The notes under the pieces are model-generated. The model was not told the origin of the DNA. It was given only the letters and a program-made list of their open reading frames with translations, and made no database searches. Below, piece after piece: positions 26,489-33,821 of a stretch of 38,483 nucleotides of DNA. The position numbers and the translations under genes were made by a program. Origin of the DNA: an uncultured Holophagaceae bacterium (GTDB taxonomy: Bacteria; Acidobacteriota; Holophagae; Holophagales; Holophagaceae); the NCBI GenBank assembly GCA_903839205.1, contig CAIMBM010000059.1, positions 1-38,483 on the forward strand. Reading direction: 5' to 3'. Positions within the stretch are counted from its first letter, which is position 1. Every line of letters begins with the position of its first letter.

Positions 26489-26719
26489 GTTTCGCTCCCT
26501 TCTAGGATGCCCCGTTTTCGAGGAGGATTTGCCCGACCCTGGGGAGGGGTGCGAACGAGGCCGATCCCCAATCCTGCTCCAAGGCCCCGAGGCTCGGGTC
26601 CAGCGTCGGATTGGGCAGGGAATCGACGGCAGGGTCGGGGCGCCAGAAAATCAAACACAAGGATGTCTGCCGGATTGCCGATACTCGAGTCAGGATATTC
26701 CACGTCTGGAGTGAGCCCA

Positions 26720-26944
26720 ATGAGCGAAGATGTGTCATCGAAACCCCTGCCTGAGCTGGCCGAGTATGCCCTGGAAACACCCTTGAACTGTCATCACTGC
26801 CAGAAGGTGATCACGTGCCTTCATGTGGTCCGCCTCCTCAGGACCAAGGTCAATTTTGTCTCCACCCTTCCACGGCGGGGACATGTCATTGTCTGTCCGG
26901 AGTGCCGGAGAATCCTCTCTGCCGACCTGGGTGGCATGACCTGA
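26720..26944 (+). CDS. Small zinc-ribbon protein
   Basis: A 74-residue protein with two cysteine pairs, CHHC and CPEC, separated by about 37 residues, predicting one zinc ribbon. GGAGTGA lies upstream of ATG 26720. The longer frame beginning at 25991 is antisense to other genes and not real. It is the only plus-strand gene in this stretch and its end overlaps the convergent RidA-like gene by 59 bases. Family not recognised. Confidence 0.6.
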   Translation: MSEDVSSKPLPELAEYALETPLNCHHCQKVITCLHVVRLLRTKVNFVSTLPRRGHVIVCPECRRILSADLGGMT

Positions 26945-27314
26945 GGGCCGTTGCTTCGATTTCGATCTTCATGCGGGGGTCCGCCAGGCCAGCACAGATC
27001 ATCATTGCAGCCGGGCGCACTTCCTCGAAGTAGCGTCGCAGGACCGGCCAACATGGCTCGAAGTCATCACCGTCTGGAAGCACGTAGGTGACCCTGACCA
27101 CGTCCTTGAGGGTGGAGCCGGCCTGGCGGAGGGCGGCGTCGATGTTCTTCAGGCACTGTTCGGCCTGTTCAATGACGCTTCCGGAAATGGACATGGTGCC
27201 GTAGTCGAAGCCCGTGGTGCCCGAGACGAAGATCCAGTCCCCCGCCACCACTGCGCGTGAATAGCCGATTTTCTCTTCGAAGACAGAGCCTGAGCTGATG
27301 CATTTCCTGGTCAT
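26886..27314 (-). CDS. RidA/YjgF family protein
   Basis: A 142-residue Rid-family protein. The pattern YSRAVVAGDWIFVSGTTG, EQAEQCLKNIDAAL and VVRVTYVLPDGDDF is characteristic, followed by YFEEVRPAAMMIC and KIEIEATA. The Arg that defines imine-deaminase (RidA-type) activity appears in VRPAAM. Such enzymes quench reactive enamine/imine intermediates. AGGAGGG precedes ATG 27314. The C-terminal 17 residues beyond IEATA are unusual and overlap the convergent gene. Confidence 0.85.
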   Translation of the reverse strand: MTRKCISSGSVFEEKIGYSRAVVAGDWIFVSGTTGFDYGTMSISGSVIEQAEQCLKNIDAALRQAGSTLKDVVRVTYVLPDGDDFEPCWPVLRRYFEEVRPAAMMICAGLADPRMKIEIEATALRSCHPGRQRGFSGTPDRQ

Positions 27315-27436
27315 GGGTCCCTCCTGAAGCACGGTGGGTGGGCGGGGCACTTCTCGTCATGGGGGTTGGTGTCAGCCGCCCCGGGGAAGCTGGTGGATAA
27401 CCTGGCCCGTGCGCGGGACTCGGTGAAACGTGGGGG

Positions 27437-27892
27437 TCAGGCCGGCTGGTGAGCGTCCAGGGCGACGAAGACGCCCGAAAAGCGGCCCACCACCTGGCCC
27501 TCGTGTTCCAGGATCGAGGTGACCGTGATCCGGGCCTTTCCCTTGCGCTGGAGGATGTGGAGGAACTTCAGCCAGGCCTCCGGGGGGCCAAGGGAGGACC
27601 GGGCATAGAAGAGACCCCGGATGGGGTGCTCGTACTCCATGGTGTTCCGCTGGATCACAAGCCGGCAGGCATAGCCAGATCCCCGGAGGCGCGTGTGCAG
27701 CAAGGACCAGGCCGCCAGGATGGCCAAGGCCGATGCACTTCCGCCAAATACGGTCTCCCGGTGGTTGATGTTTGGTCCGAGCGGCGCGCTCAACACAACG
27801 CATTCATCTTCGACCGAATGGACCGAGAGCTGCATGGCCCTGGATATTGGGATGTGCTCGTGAAGGTAGTACTCAAGCTCAATGGGGGACAT
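27437..27892 (-). CDS. YiiD C-terminal-type thioesterase (hotdog fold)
   Basis: A 151-residue protein resembling the thioesterase domain of YiiD: ELEYYLHEHIPISRAMQL, then LSAPLGPNINHRETVFGGSA and SILEHEGQVVGRFSGVFVAL. The NINHRETVFGGS loop is the usual active-site helix entry. Substrate (an acyl-CoA or acyl-ACP) unknown. AAGGA lies before ATG 27892. Possibly a further cassette gene, but no clean attC was seen on either side. Confidence 0.75.
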   Translation of the reverse strand: MSPIELEYYLHEHIPISRAMQLSVHSVEDECVVLSAPLGPNINHRETVFGGSASALAILAAWSLLHTRLRGSGYACRLVIQRNTMEYEHPIRGLFYARSSLGPPEAWLKFLHILQRKGKARITVTSILEHEGQVVGRFSGVFVALDAHQPA

Positions 27893-28013
27893 GGCTGAAT
27901 CCTTGAGGCCCCGAGGAAGCGTGACCTTGAGGCTCCCGCGATCGCGTGGAGCATAACAGCGAAGGCCACCTCCGGCGAAAGGAGGCCCCTGTGAGGCCAG
28001 GAAGCGGCCTTGT

Positions 28014-28505
28014 CTAGGGGCTCCGGACCCTCTGGAAGAACCCTGTGGGATCTGAATAGGCCTCTGTGATTTCCTCGAACCATTCCGGGTGATTGAAGGA
28101 GATGCCCACGACGGCATGGGTGGCTTCCTCGAATTTGGGATCAGGCCAGGCGGAGTTGATGGAAAACCAGAGAGCCTCGGCAAGGGGCACATCGTTCTGC
28201 CAGGTAGTCCTGTTCCAGGGGCCTGCCGGGTGAAGCTCAGCGTCCTCCTGGTCGATGAGCTCGTGGACGCGCTCGGAGTCGGGGCCCCAGCAGCAGATGT
28301 AGGTGCAGCCTGCCCGCATGAGGTCCAATGCAATGGTCTTGATCTCCACGTCAGTGGCTTCGGTCCCATCGATGGCCAGGCATGCGATGAAGCCCCCGTT
28401 GATCTCCTTGAAGGCGCCATGGGGAATTTTGTGGTGCCGGAGATTCAGCACGTACAGGTCCCGGGAACCGAATTCTGCGTGTCCAAGTTTCTGGACCATC
28501 GACAT
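28014..28505 (-). CDS. Unrecognised protein (cassette-like)
   Basis: About 163 residues from ATG 28505 (a second in-frame ATG lies at 28499). The mid-section ALDLMRAGCTYICCWGPDS and the acid-rich VHELIDQEDAEL resemble a DUF7684-like family, but the match is tentative. The start is seven bases from a GCTAGGC core (minus strand, 28512-28518), similar in spacing to cassette genes to its right. The frame upstream of 28505 has no conserved look. Confidence 0.6.
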   Translation of the reverse strand: MSMVQKLGHAEFGSRDLYVLNLRHHKIPHGAFKEINGGFIACLAIDGTEATDVEIKTIALDLMRAGCTYICCWGPDSERVHELIDQEDAELHPAGPWNRTTWQNDVPLAEALWFSINSAWPDPKFEEATHAVVGISFNHPEWFEEITEAYSDPTGFFQRVRSP

Positions 28506-28511
28506 AAGGCC

Positions 28512-28719
28512 GCCTAGCAGAAGGGAGAATACGGCCGCATGGACAGCGGGCCGCCGAGGTGGGGCGCTCTGGAAGGGCCCAGGGGACTGGGCTGGAAGTC
28601 GTGGCTCACGGGGGACAGCTCCACGGCAAGGTGTGATTGAAGCGAAAGGTAGCTGGGCGGCCTTGATTATTGACCCTGCCACCCCGTTTTGGGAACCGAA
28701 AGGAGAGCGGCTGCTAGGC
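28512..28719. repeat. Degenerate attC-like boundary (tentative)
   Basis: GCCTAGC at 28512-28518 and GCTAGGC at 28713-28719 are exact inverted core-like heptamers bounding about 208 bp. The block ending GAACCGAAAGGAGAGCGG before the right core is similar to the corresponding part of the attC at 29128. The whole is longer than the others, so it may be two remnants fused. Confidence 0.35.
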
Positions 28720-28832
28720 CGTGGGGATGGCTAGGAACCTGGGCGGTCATCCGTCCCTGTTGACTTGGCGGTGCCATGAGTGGGCATCCTCCACGCAGGC
28801 GGATCGCGGTCCACGGAGGCCCCTCCGGGGTG

Positions 28833-29075
28833 TCACCGTGGCAGTATGAGCTTGAAGCCGTACACTGATGATTCCTGCTGAGAAATATCCAGGTCCTCGG
28901 ACCGCCTGAAACCCAAGCGCAGGTATAGACCCAGGGCCACCTGCATCGCCTGGGTCGTATGGAGGATGGCTTCGGAGTGATGCTGCTCCTCTGACAGCTC
29001 GATGCAAGCCTGGATCAACGCCCTGCTTACGCCAAGCCCCCGGTGCTTTGGATCGACTCCCAGGAGGCGGATCCC
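28833..29075 (-). pseudogene. GNAT acetyltransferase, C-terminal fragment
   Basis: The frame reads GSGIRLLGVDPKHRGLGVSR, ALIQACIEL, ... LYLRLGFRRSEDLDISQ to a stop at 28833. This is the acetyl-CoA-binding motif and C-terminal half of a GNAT enzyme. The N-terminal half is missing and the sequence upstream turns directly into the body of an attC site (from about 29082). No start codon suits it except an internal TTG at 29018. It is a deletion remnant. Confidence 0.8.
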
Positions 29076-29081
29076 CGAACC

Positions 29082-29134
29082 GTGGAAGCGGAACGAAGAG
29101 AAAGAGCGGAGTCACTGTGGGCAGAGGGCTAGGC
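29082..29134 (-). repeat. Truncated attC site (half)
   Basis: GCTAGGC at 29128-29134 and the adjacent GGAAGCGGAACGAAGAGAAA block match the distal half of the 124-bp attC at 33026, minus about 16 bases. The other half is absent and is replaced by the GNAT remnant. The stop codon of the glycosylase-like gene lies inside the core (29129-29131). Confidence 0.75.
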
Positions 29135-29563
29135 CGTGATGACTTCCCATGAGGCTATGCCGCCCTTTGTGACACGGAAAAGTGGGTGTGGGAGCGGCCG
29201 TTTAATGTCTGCACATTGCAGGTACCGAGCAGGATCGCGCGATTCCAGCTTGGCCAGAAGGTGCCCCCACTCATATTCGATTTGGCCTTCTGTGACTGTG
29301 AGCAGGCCCAGCGGCACAACACTTTGGATCTTCCTTTCGTCAAACAGATAGCCCCGCCGGAGTGACTCGAGATGAACCTCCTTCAGGTAGGAGGCGATGA
29401 ACGAAGCCGGGTTTGGAGAGGCTTTGAACCGTTCCAACTGCGGGTGATTCTTGTAACCCTTGGTTGCGTCCGCAAGAACGGCTTGGGCAAGCAAGCCCTC
29501 CCGCCAGAGGGCGACGAGGCCCTTGGAATCCAGGTAGCGAGGATGGATGGACCAGAGTCGCAT
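29129..29563 (-). CDS. Pyrimidine-dimer DNA glycosylase/endonuclease V-like protein (cassette gene)
   Basis: A 144-residue protein of the Pyr_excise type (T4 endonuclease V family). It opens MRLWSIHPRYLDSKGLVALW and continues REGLLAQAVLAD, KGYKNHPQLERF, then a C-terminal GHLLAKLESRDPARY and PHPLFRV. Members excise UV dimers in a base-excision pathway. T4 endonuclease V uses an N-terminal Thr; here the second residue is Arg, so the nucleophile is uncertain. ATG 29563 lies 17 bases inside the attC core at 29580 and the stop is inside the attC core at 29128. No good ribosome binding site. Confidence 0.75.
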   Translation of the reverse strand: MRLWSIHPRYLDSKGLVALWREGLLAQAVLADATKGYKNHPQLERFKASPNPASFIASYLKEVHLESLRRGYLFDERKIQSVVPLGLLTVTEGQIEYEWGHLLAKLESRDPARYLQCADIKRPLPHPLFRVTKGGIASWEVITA

Positions 29564-29579
29564 CAAGGTTCCTTGAGCG

Positions 29580-29702
29580 GCCTAACCAAGGTGGCCAACA
29601 GCCCCGCCTGCAACGATGCGCCGATCGCAGCCGGGGTAGCTGGAAGAAGGGCAAGCACGAAAGGCCCGGCAGGCAACTTCCGTGTTGAGCGCAAGGGCAG
29701 GC
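29580..29702 (-). repeat. attC recombination site, 123 bp
   Basis: Starts GCCTAAC (29580-29586), i.e. GTTAGGC on the minus strand next to the glycosylase-like gene, and ends in degenerate GCAGGC. The internal block CAACAGCCCCGCCTGCA and the distal GTGTTGAGCGCAAGG match the sites at 32372 and 33026. The site orientation follows the genes. Confidence 0.85.
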
Positions 29703-29732
29703 CGCTACCTGATTCAGAGTCTGGAGACATGC

Positions 29733-30119
29733 TCAGCCCCATCCTTTGGGCCCACTGACGTTCAAGACCCTTCCGACACTGTCCGAATGAACGATAATCG
29801 CAGTGCGATTGGCTATGCCAAAAAACTGCAACACCAACTCAGTCTCCTGTGCTCCCTCGGATTGTGGTGTCTTTATAGCGGCTGAGAATTCTTCTCGCGA
29901 GACAAGTTTCCATTCACCGGACCGTCGAACCCTGTAGAGGGTGTAGTGCCGACCTGACATGAACTGCTCTATCTCTAGCACACTCATGCCAATCTGAATT
30001 TTGTCATGGACAAAATCGGCACGTCGGCTGGGTTCCTGGACCTGCCAACCAAAGACTGACACCAAGCCAATAGCCAGTAGAACGGCGAGGAGGCAGCCCT
30101 TCGTCTTGCGAGTGATCAT
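29733..30119 (-). CDS. Unrecognised membrane-anchored/secreted protein (cassette gene)
   Basis: A 128-residue protein with an N-terminal membrane helix (LLAVLLAIGLVSVFGW), then a soluble part starting KIQIGMSVLEIEQFM. That opening is like the SmpA/BamE-type 'GMS..E...' repeat, but the rest does not fit. It is encoded 68 bp from the truncated methyltransferase-like gene. No attC site is visible on its upstream side, so it may share a cassette with the preceding genes. Confidence 0.6.
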   Translation of the reverse strand: MITRKTKGCLLAVLLAIGLVSVFGWQVQEPSRRADFVHDKIQIGMSVLEIEQFMSGRHYTLYRVRRSGEWKLVSREEFSAAIKTPQSEGAQETELVLQFFGIANRTAIIVHSDSVGRVLNVSGPKGWG

Positions 30120-30185
30120 GTCGATTCCCCTATTAGAAATCCCTGGAGCGAGGCCTCAGGCGCTGTGCGGACCGGCTGGATGATT

Positions 30186-30527
30186 CTAAATCCAGCGGCG
30201 AACCGAATGGAGGTAGGCCTCGTATTCCGCGCCGAAACGCTCGAGGAGGTAGCTTTCTTCACGTGCAATGACGGAATAGCGGATGACAAGGAGAACTGGC
30301 AGAAGAGATAGCAGGGGCCACAGTGCGTTGGCTGAAAGGGAGATCCCTGCGTGCGCTAATGAAAGACTGAGGTACAGGGGATTTCGGCTGAGTCGAAAAA
30401 CCCCATGTGTTACGAGCGAGGAGACAGGGCGGTCGAGCCTGATGGGAGTGTGTACACCCTGGAGCGCGAGAAAGGCGCAGAGGGCTAGCGATGCAGCGAG
30501 GATGAAGGACCCCTCGAGGTTCCGAGT
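30186..30527 (-). pseudogene. Isoprenylcysteine carboxyl methyltransferase-like gene, N-terminally truncated
   Basis: The frame carries the conserved C-terminal core of ICMT/PEMT-type membrane methyltransferases: VTHGVFRLSRNPLYLSL, then two helices and REESYLLERFGAEYEAYL near the end. The N-terminal 40 or so residues (first membrane helices) are missing. Upstream the reading frame runs into the DUF2007 gene around the codons for KGG-TRNLEG. A TTG at 30593 opens the frame but gives residues without conservation. Likely the product of a deletion fusing two genes. Confidence 0.75.
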
Positions 30528-30745
30528 TCCCCCTTTGTAAAACGCGTGACCAGCGCATGAGCTTTTTCTGACTCGGAAGAGTTGAAAATCCAAACGGTGG
30601 GGAGAACGCCTGGAGCCGAAGACCCGACACCGAGCATCGAGGAGAGATCCTTACCGCGAATTCCAGCGTCAACACCTTCCGCCTGAAGAAGATTGCAAAC
30701 CAGGTGTGCCTCGGCAAGATGCTGGGCTTGAAATACCTGCAACAT
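30485..30745 (-). CDS. DUF2007-like protein (cassette gene)
   Basis: An 86-residue protein. MLQVFQAQHLAEAHLVCNLL and QAEGVDAGIRGKDL are the DUF2007 pattern (a putative signal-transducing domain). GGAGG precedes ATG 30745 by five bases. About the last 15 residues lie in sequence that belongs to the neighbouring truncated methyltransferase-like gene, in another frame. The core domain is intact, so the protein may still be made. Confidence 0.7.
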   Translation of the reverse strand: MLQVFQAQHLAEAHLVCNLLQAEGVDAGIRGKDLSSMLGVGSSAPGVLPTVWIFNSSESEKAHALVTRFTKGELGTSRGPSSSLHR

Positions 30746-30763
30746 CGTTACCTCCAAGAGGCG

Positions 30764-30824
30764 GCCTTGCCAGTGAAGCTAATCGGGCGGTGACTTAACC
30801 GGGCCAAAGGACCGTCGGCCCCTA
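30764..30824 (-). repeat. Degenerate attC-like site, about 60 bp
   Basis: GCCTTGCCAGTGAAGCTAATCGGGC aligns with the core and L-box of the site at 33026 but the core is mutated (GCCTTGC for GCCTAAC). The distal end overlaps the stop of the phosphatase-like gene (30822-30824). It marks a former cassette boundary. Confidence 0.5.
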
Positions 30825-31358
30825 CTTGACCTCGAAAGGTATTTTCGCCTTCTTAAGTTGAGCATTCATGAATTCTTTCCACTGATTCTTGGGAGTCCAT
30901 ACTTTTAGAACGGCATCGTAGGCCTGCTCAGGGTTCTCCCGGGCCACAATCACACGGTACAGAAATGTCATGGCCGAGGCCCTCCTATTCGCCTGGCAGT
31001 GAACCAGTACCTTTCGGCCTTGGAAGCGCTCCATCGCTTCGGTAAAGGAATGGAAGTTGGCTTCGGTCGGATTATTCCACTGAATCGGAATATTGACGAA
31101 GTCCATGCCCTGATTTCGAACGAGATCGGGTTCGTTGGCGACCGCGTCGGGGACGGTCGGTGGTGCAAGATAAATCACTGCCTGGAAACCAAGCCTGGAA
31201 AGACCTGAAAGTGATTCTGCGGTTGGTTGGCCGGCGGTCACCAGTCCCTTGGAAATGAGAACCACATGCGAGGCTTGGAGACCCCGGTTGCCTTGACCAA
31301 AGGCCGAAATGGAAAGCGCCAGGAGCATTAAAGGAAACAGATATTTAGAGTGGCGCAC
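30822..31358 (-). CDS. Secreted tyrosine phosphatase-like protein (cassette gene)
   Basis: A 178-residue exported protein. The signal peptide (LFPLMLLALSISAFG) is followed by VTAGQPTAESLSGLSRLGF and the active-site HCQANRRASAMTFLYRV, a C-x4-R loop as in the DUF442/Blh phosphatase-like group. It lacks the usual C-x5-R spacing. GAGGTGA lies five bases before GTG 31358. It is flanked by attC-like elements on both sides. Confidence 0.8.
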   Translation of the reverse strand: MRHSKYLFPLMLLALSISAFGQGNRGLQASHVVLISKGLVTAGQPTAESLSGLSRLGFQAVIYLAPPTVPDAVANEPDLVRNQGMDFVNIPIQWNNPTEANFHSFTEAMERFQGRKVLVHCQANRRASAMTFLYRVIVARENPEQAYDAVLKVWTPKNQWKEFMNAQLKKAKIPFEVK

Positions 31359-31364
31359 TGCATC

Positions 31365-31487
31365 ACCTCATGAATGAAATCGACCGGACCTGCCTCCAAC
31401 AAAGCGATGACCGGAGAAGAAAAGCTGGAAGCCGAAAGAGAACGGACGGCAGTGCGGGGGGGCTGATAATAGCGAAGGCCTAAGGGC
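31365..31487 (-). repeat. Degenerate attC site, 123 bp
   Basis: Same length and layout as the clean sites: ...GAATGAAATCGACCGGACCTG... through GCAGTGCGGGGGGGCTGA. The core heptamer is mutated (ACCTCAT at 31365-31371) and the opposite core is CTAAGGGC. It may no longer recombine. Confidence 0.6.
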
Positions 31488-31505
31488 GCCCGAAGTTGCG
31501 TACCT

Positions 31506-31787
31506 CTATTTGTAAAGACAGAGGTAGGCGGTATCAAGGGTCACCTTGAGCTGGAATTTTTCAAAGGCCTCAACCGTGAAGGACGATCCAGCGGGGTAGG
31601 ATACCCAATTGCCATTGCTTGGAAGTTTGACCAGAAGCGATCCTGAAATGACATTCATGATCTCCAGCGTGGTTGTACCGAATTCGTACTCGCCAGGTGC
31701 CATAACTCCGATTGTGGCGGGTCCTTCAGCGGCTTGGAAGGCGATGGAGGTCACTTGGCCATCGAAGTATTGGTTTGTCTTGAACAT
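31506..31787 (-). CDS. ppnP: Pyrimidine/purine nucleoside phosphorylase PpnP (cassette gene)
   Basis: A 93-residue single-domain cupin-like protein. [51 protein letters not shown] and the end [16 protein letters not shown] match E. coli PpnP (YaiE/DUF1255). That enzyme phosphorolyses several nucleosides to bases and ribose 1-phosphate. ATG 31787 has GAGGA five bases upstream; the longer frame from 31868 is over the attC site. Full-length and apparently intact. Confidence 0.9.
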   Translation of the reverse strand: MFKTNQYFDGQVTSIAFQAAEGPATIGVMAPGEYEFGTTTLEIMNVISGSLLVKLPSNGNWVSYPAGSSFTVEAFEKFQLKVTLDTAYLCLYK

Positions 31788-31849
31788 GGAGATCCTCAAA
31801 AAATGGGTCGTATCAACTAGGAGAATCCGGCGAGCGTCAGGAGCAGGGT

Positions 31850-31909
31850 GCCTAATCGAACAAGCCAACCAACTCAGGCTGCACCTAGCAGATGAGCGGA
31901 TGGTTAGTT
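31850..31909 (-). repeat. attC recombination site, 60 bp
   Basis: GCCTAAT (31850-31856) and GTTAGTT (31903-31909) bound a 60-bp element with internal pairing. The length is that of the classic 59-base element, shorter than the 124-bp family in this array. The stop codon of the four-helix protein (TAA, 31904-31906) lies inside it. Confidence 0.7.
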
Positions 31910-32299
31910 GTTACTTCGAGGCGTTGACAATGGTTGCCTGAGGTCCGAGTTGAGCGAAGGGTTCCGCCATAACCATGCGCTGAGGTGATGAATCTCGGCC
32001 TTTGCTGCGAGTGCTAGGACTGTTCCACTTGTGAAGAAGAGGCCCATCAGTAAGTTAAATTCAATGGCCATCTTAAACGAGGGGGCGGGTATCTCTTTTA
32101 CTTGCCGGTGATAGAGAACAGCTAGGACCACTCCTTGGATCACCATTGACGCGAACCCGATTGGGATGATGGGATTTGCGCGGTTGTACACCCCGAACGT
32201 CTCGTACACCTGTTTGAAGAATACAAGGTGCCATGTGAAGCCGTGGACAAAGGTAATTAGCGAGTAGCCTGATGAAGCAAGAATGACCTTCTTCAGCAT
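31904..32299 (-). CDS. Unrecognised four-helix membrane protein (cassette gene)
   Basis: A 131-residue protein with about four hydrophobic segments ([17 protein letters not shown]-like start, [36 protein letters not shown] and others) and a Ser/Arg/Asn-rich tail. GGGAGG lies before ATG 32299. Between the attC sites at 31850 and 32372, so it is a one-gene cassette. Confidence 0.65.
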   Translation of the reverse strand: MLKKVILASSGYSLITFVHGFTWHLVFFKQVYETFGVYNRANPIIPIGFASMVIQGVVLAVLYHRQVKEIPAPSFKMAIEFNLLMGLFFTSGTVLALAAKAEIHHLSAWLWRNPSLNSDLRQPLSTPRSNN

Positions 32300-32371
32300 C
32301 GAATCCTCCCAGGAATCGGCACTCGCATCATGACTTAGTTTGAGTAGAACTGCGACAGGGTCGGTGACACT

Positions 32372-32495
32372 GCCTAACGAATGAAGTTAACCGGCCCCGC
32401 CTGCACCGATGCGATGAACGGAACCGAGGAAACGGGAAGCGGAAAGAGAGCGGAAGACAGTGTAGGCGTGGTCCGAGTTGAGATAAGGGCTAGGC
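32372..32495 (-). repeat. attC recombination site, 124 bp
   Basis: Perfect GCCTAAC (32372-32378) and GCTAGGC (32489-32495) cores. The L-boxes pair: AAGTTAACCGG near one end with CCGAGTTGA near the other, with one extra base, as expected for an attC bottom-strand hairpin. The stop of the DUF1801 gene is inside the core (TAG, 32490-32492). Confidence 0.92.
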
Positions 32496-33017
32496 GTTAT
32501 TCGCCCCCTTCTTGCGGGGGCGCTGTTTAGCTGACACAGACTTGATGATGGTCCGAGGACTACCTGTTGTTGGGAGTGGTGTTTTCCCAATGCTTTCGGC
32601 CGAGTGGACCAACTGAACCACACCTGGAGCGCGAAGGCGCTCCGCGCTCGGGAGACGGATGAATCGATTCTGCTTGCCTTCGCCCTGAAGGAGGCCCCCG
32701 GGGTCCGGCACACTTGCCCCTCGGTAGAAAGAAAGCACTACGCCATTCGAAGACGCAGCGATGGAAACGATGCAGTCGGAAGGTCTTTCTGTGGAGCAGT
32801 ACCCGATGACAAAGAAATTATAATTGTCGTAAACAATTTCGACCGCAGTTGGCAGAAGGCGACGCAACTCCGCACGGCATTCACGAATGACCATGGCAAT
32901 ACCTGGCTCGAACCTGTCCATGAAGGAGCCCAGCTCGACCTCAACGAAAGCAGGGTCACTAACGTGCTTACTCGCAACTGGCGGCTTGGGTTTGATGGTT
33001 CGTTTCTCTGTAGCCAT
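32490..33017 (-). CDS. DUF1801 domain protein (cassette gene)
   Basis: A 175-residue protein of the YdhG/DUF1801 type: AELRRLLPTAVEIVYDNYNFF, VVLSFYRGASVPDPGGLL and FIRLPSAERLRAPGVVQL. The C-terminus ends in a basic tail (KQRPRKKGANNA). Family function is unknown. ATG 33017 is nine bases from the GTTAGGC core of the next site and lacks a good ribosome binding site, as is common for first genes of cassettes. Confidence 0.8.
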   Translation of the reverse strand: MATEKRTIKPKPPVASKHVSDPAFVEVELGSFMDRFEPGIAMVIRECRAELRRLLPTAVEIVYDNYNFFVIGYCSTERPSDCIVSIAASSNGVVLSFYRGASVPDPGGLLQGEGKQNRFIRLPSAERLRAPGVVQLVHSAESIGKTPLPTTGSPRTIIKSVSAKQRPRKKGANNA

Positions 33018-33025
33018 TGGCTGAT

Positions 33026-33149
33026 GCCTAACGAAGGAAGCTAACGGGCCCCGCCTCCACTTAGGCGATGAACGAAGCAGAGGAAGCGGAACAAAGAGAA
33101 AAAACGGAAGACAGAGTGGGCGTGGTCCGAGTTGAGCGGGGGGTTAGGT
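33026..33149 (-). repeat. attC recombination site, 124 bp
   Basis: GCCTAAC (33026-33032) at one end and GTTAGGT (33143-33149) at the other, both matching the RYYYAAC/GTTRRRY consensus. L-boxes GAAGCTAACGGG and CCGAGTTGAGC pair. Same length as the site at 32372 and similar along its whole length. Confidence 0.95.
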
Positions 33150-33172
33150 TGCCGTTCCTTAAGACCTAGCAA

Positions 33173-33748
33173 TTAAAAGCGGATACCAGCGTAGATTCCG
33201 ACCTGGACGTTCGCAGAATCGTCCTTATGAACCAACGGGGCAGCCACTTCAAAATTAACGAAAGGTTTCACGACGGGGGAGGGCGCGGCATATCCAACAT
33301 TCAATCGAGCCCAAGGTCGGACGTACGAATTCGAAGTGGGATTCAGGGGGAAGCCCTGACTCGTGATGGTTGTTCTTTCGGAACGAACATCCAATCCGGC
33401 GCCAATGGCCAAGGTGGTGTTGAAATTGAACATGCCGCCGACCCCAAAATACTCACTGCCTAACTTGTTGGGGTAGTTGAAGGCCCCATTGGGTTTGAGG
33501 TCAGTATCTAACTTGGGTTGATAGGCAACAGTGACCTGGAAAAGTGCAGGGCCCATGTCAACGAGCGCATAGCCAAGCCGTGCAGCGGCCACTATTTTAG
33601 AGCTGTAATCGTTATTTATATCTGGAACTGGGTAAAAATTTCGGTATGTGCTTCCAGAGTAACTCTGGCTTGAAACATTGAGACCAATTTCAAAATTCTG
33701 CGCTGCCAGTGGGAAGGCTAGAAACAGGAATAACAATTTCAATTTCAT
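33173..33748 (-). CDS. Predicted outer-membrane beta-barrel protein (cassette gene)
   Basis: A 191-residue protein with a signal peptide (LKLLFLFLAFPLAAQ) and alternating amphipathic strands (FEIGLNVSSQSYSG, YALVDMGPALFQVTVAYQP, YFGVGGMFNFNTTLAIGAGL, VNFEVAAPLVHK), ending ...VQVGIYAGIRF with the terminal aromatic typical of BAM substrates. It is not assignable to a known family. The ATG lies about 70 bases from the GTTAGGC core at 33822. Confidence 0.75.
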   Translation of the reverse strand: MKLKLLFLFLAFPLAAQNFEIGLNVSSQSYSGSTYRNFYPVPDINNDYSSKIVAAARLGYALVDMGPALFQVTVAYQPKLDTDLKPNGAFNYPNKLGSEYFGVGGMFNFNTTLAIGAGLDVRSERTTITSQGFPLNPTSNSYVRPWARLNVGYAAPSPVVKPFVNFEVAAPLVHKDDSANVQVGIYAGIRF

Positions 33749-33821
33749 GGGTTGTTCCTAATCGTGTTGGGTCGCTCCCAAAGGGTTATGTTTCTGCTGG
33801 GGAAGTGGCATTGGATGTGCA

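Noticed and set aside
25991-26719. N-terminal extension of the zinc-ribbon frame
   Set aside because: It runs antisense over the DUF488 gene; only the last 74 codons have a ribosome binding site and conserved Cys pairs.
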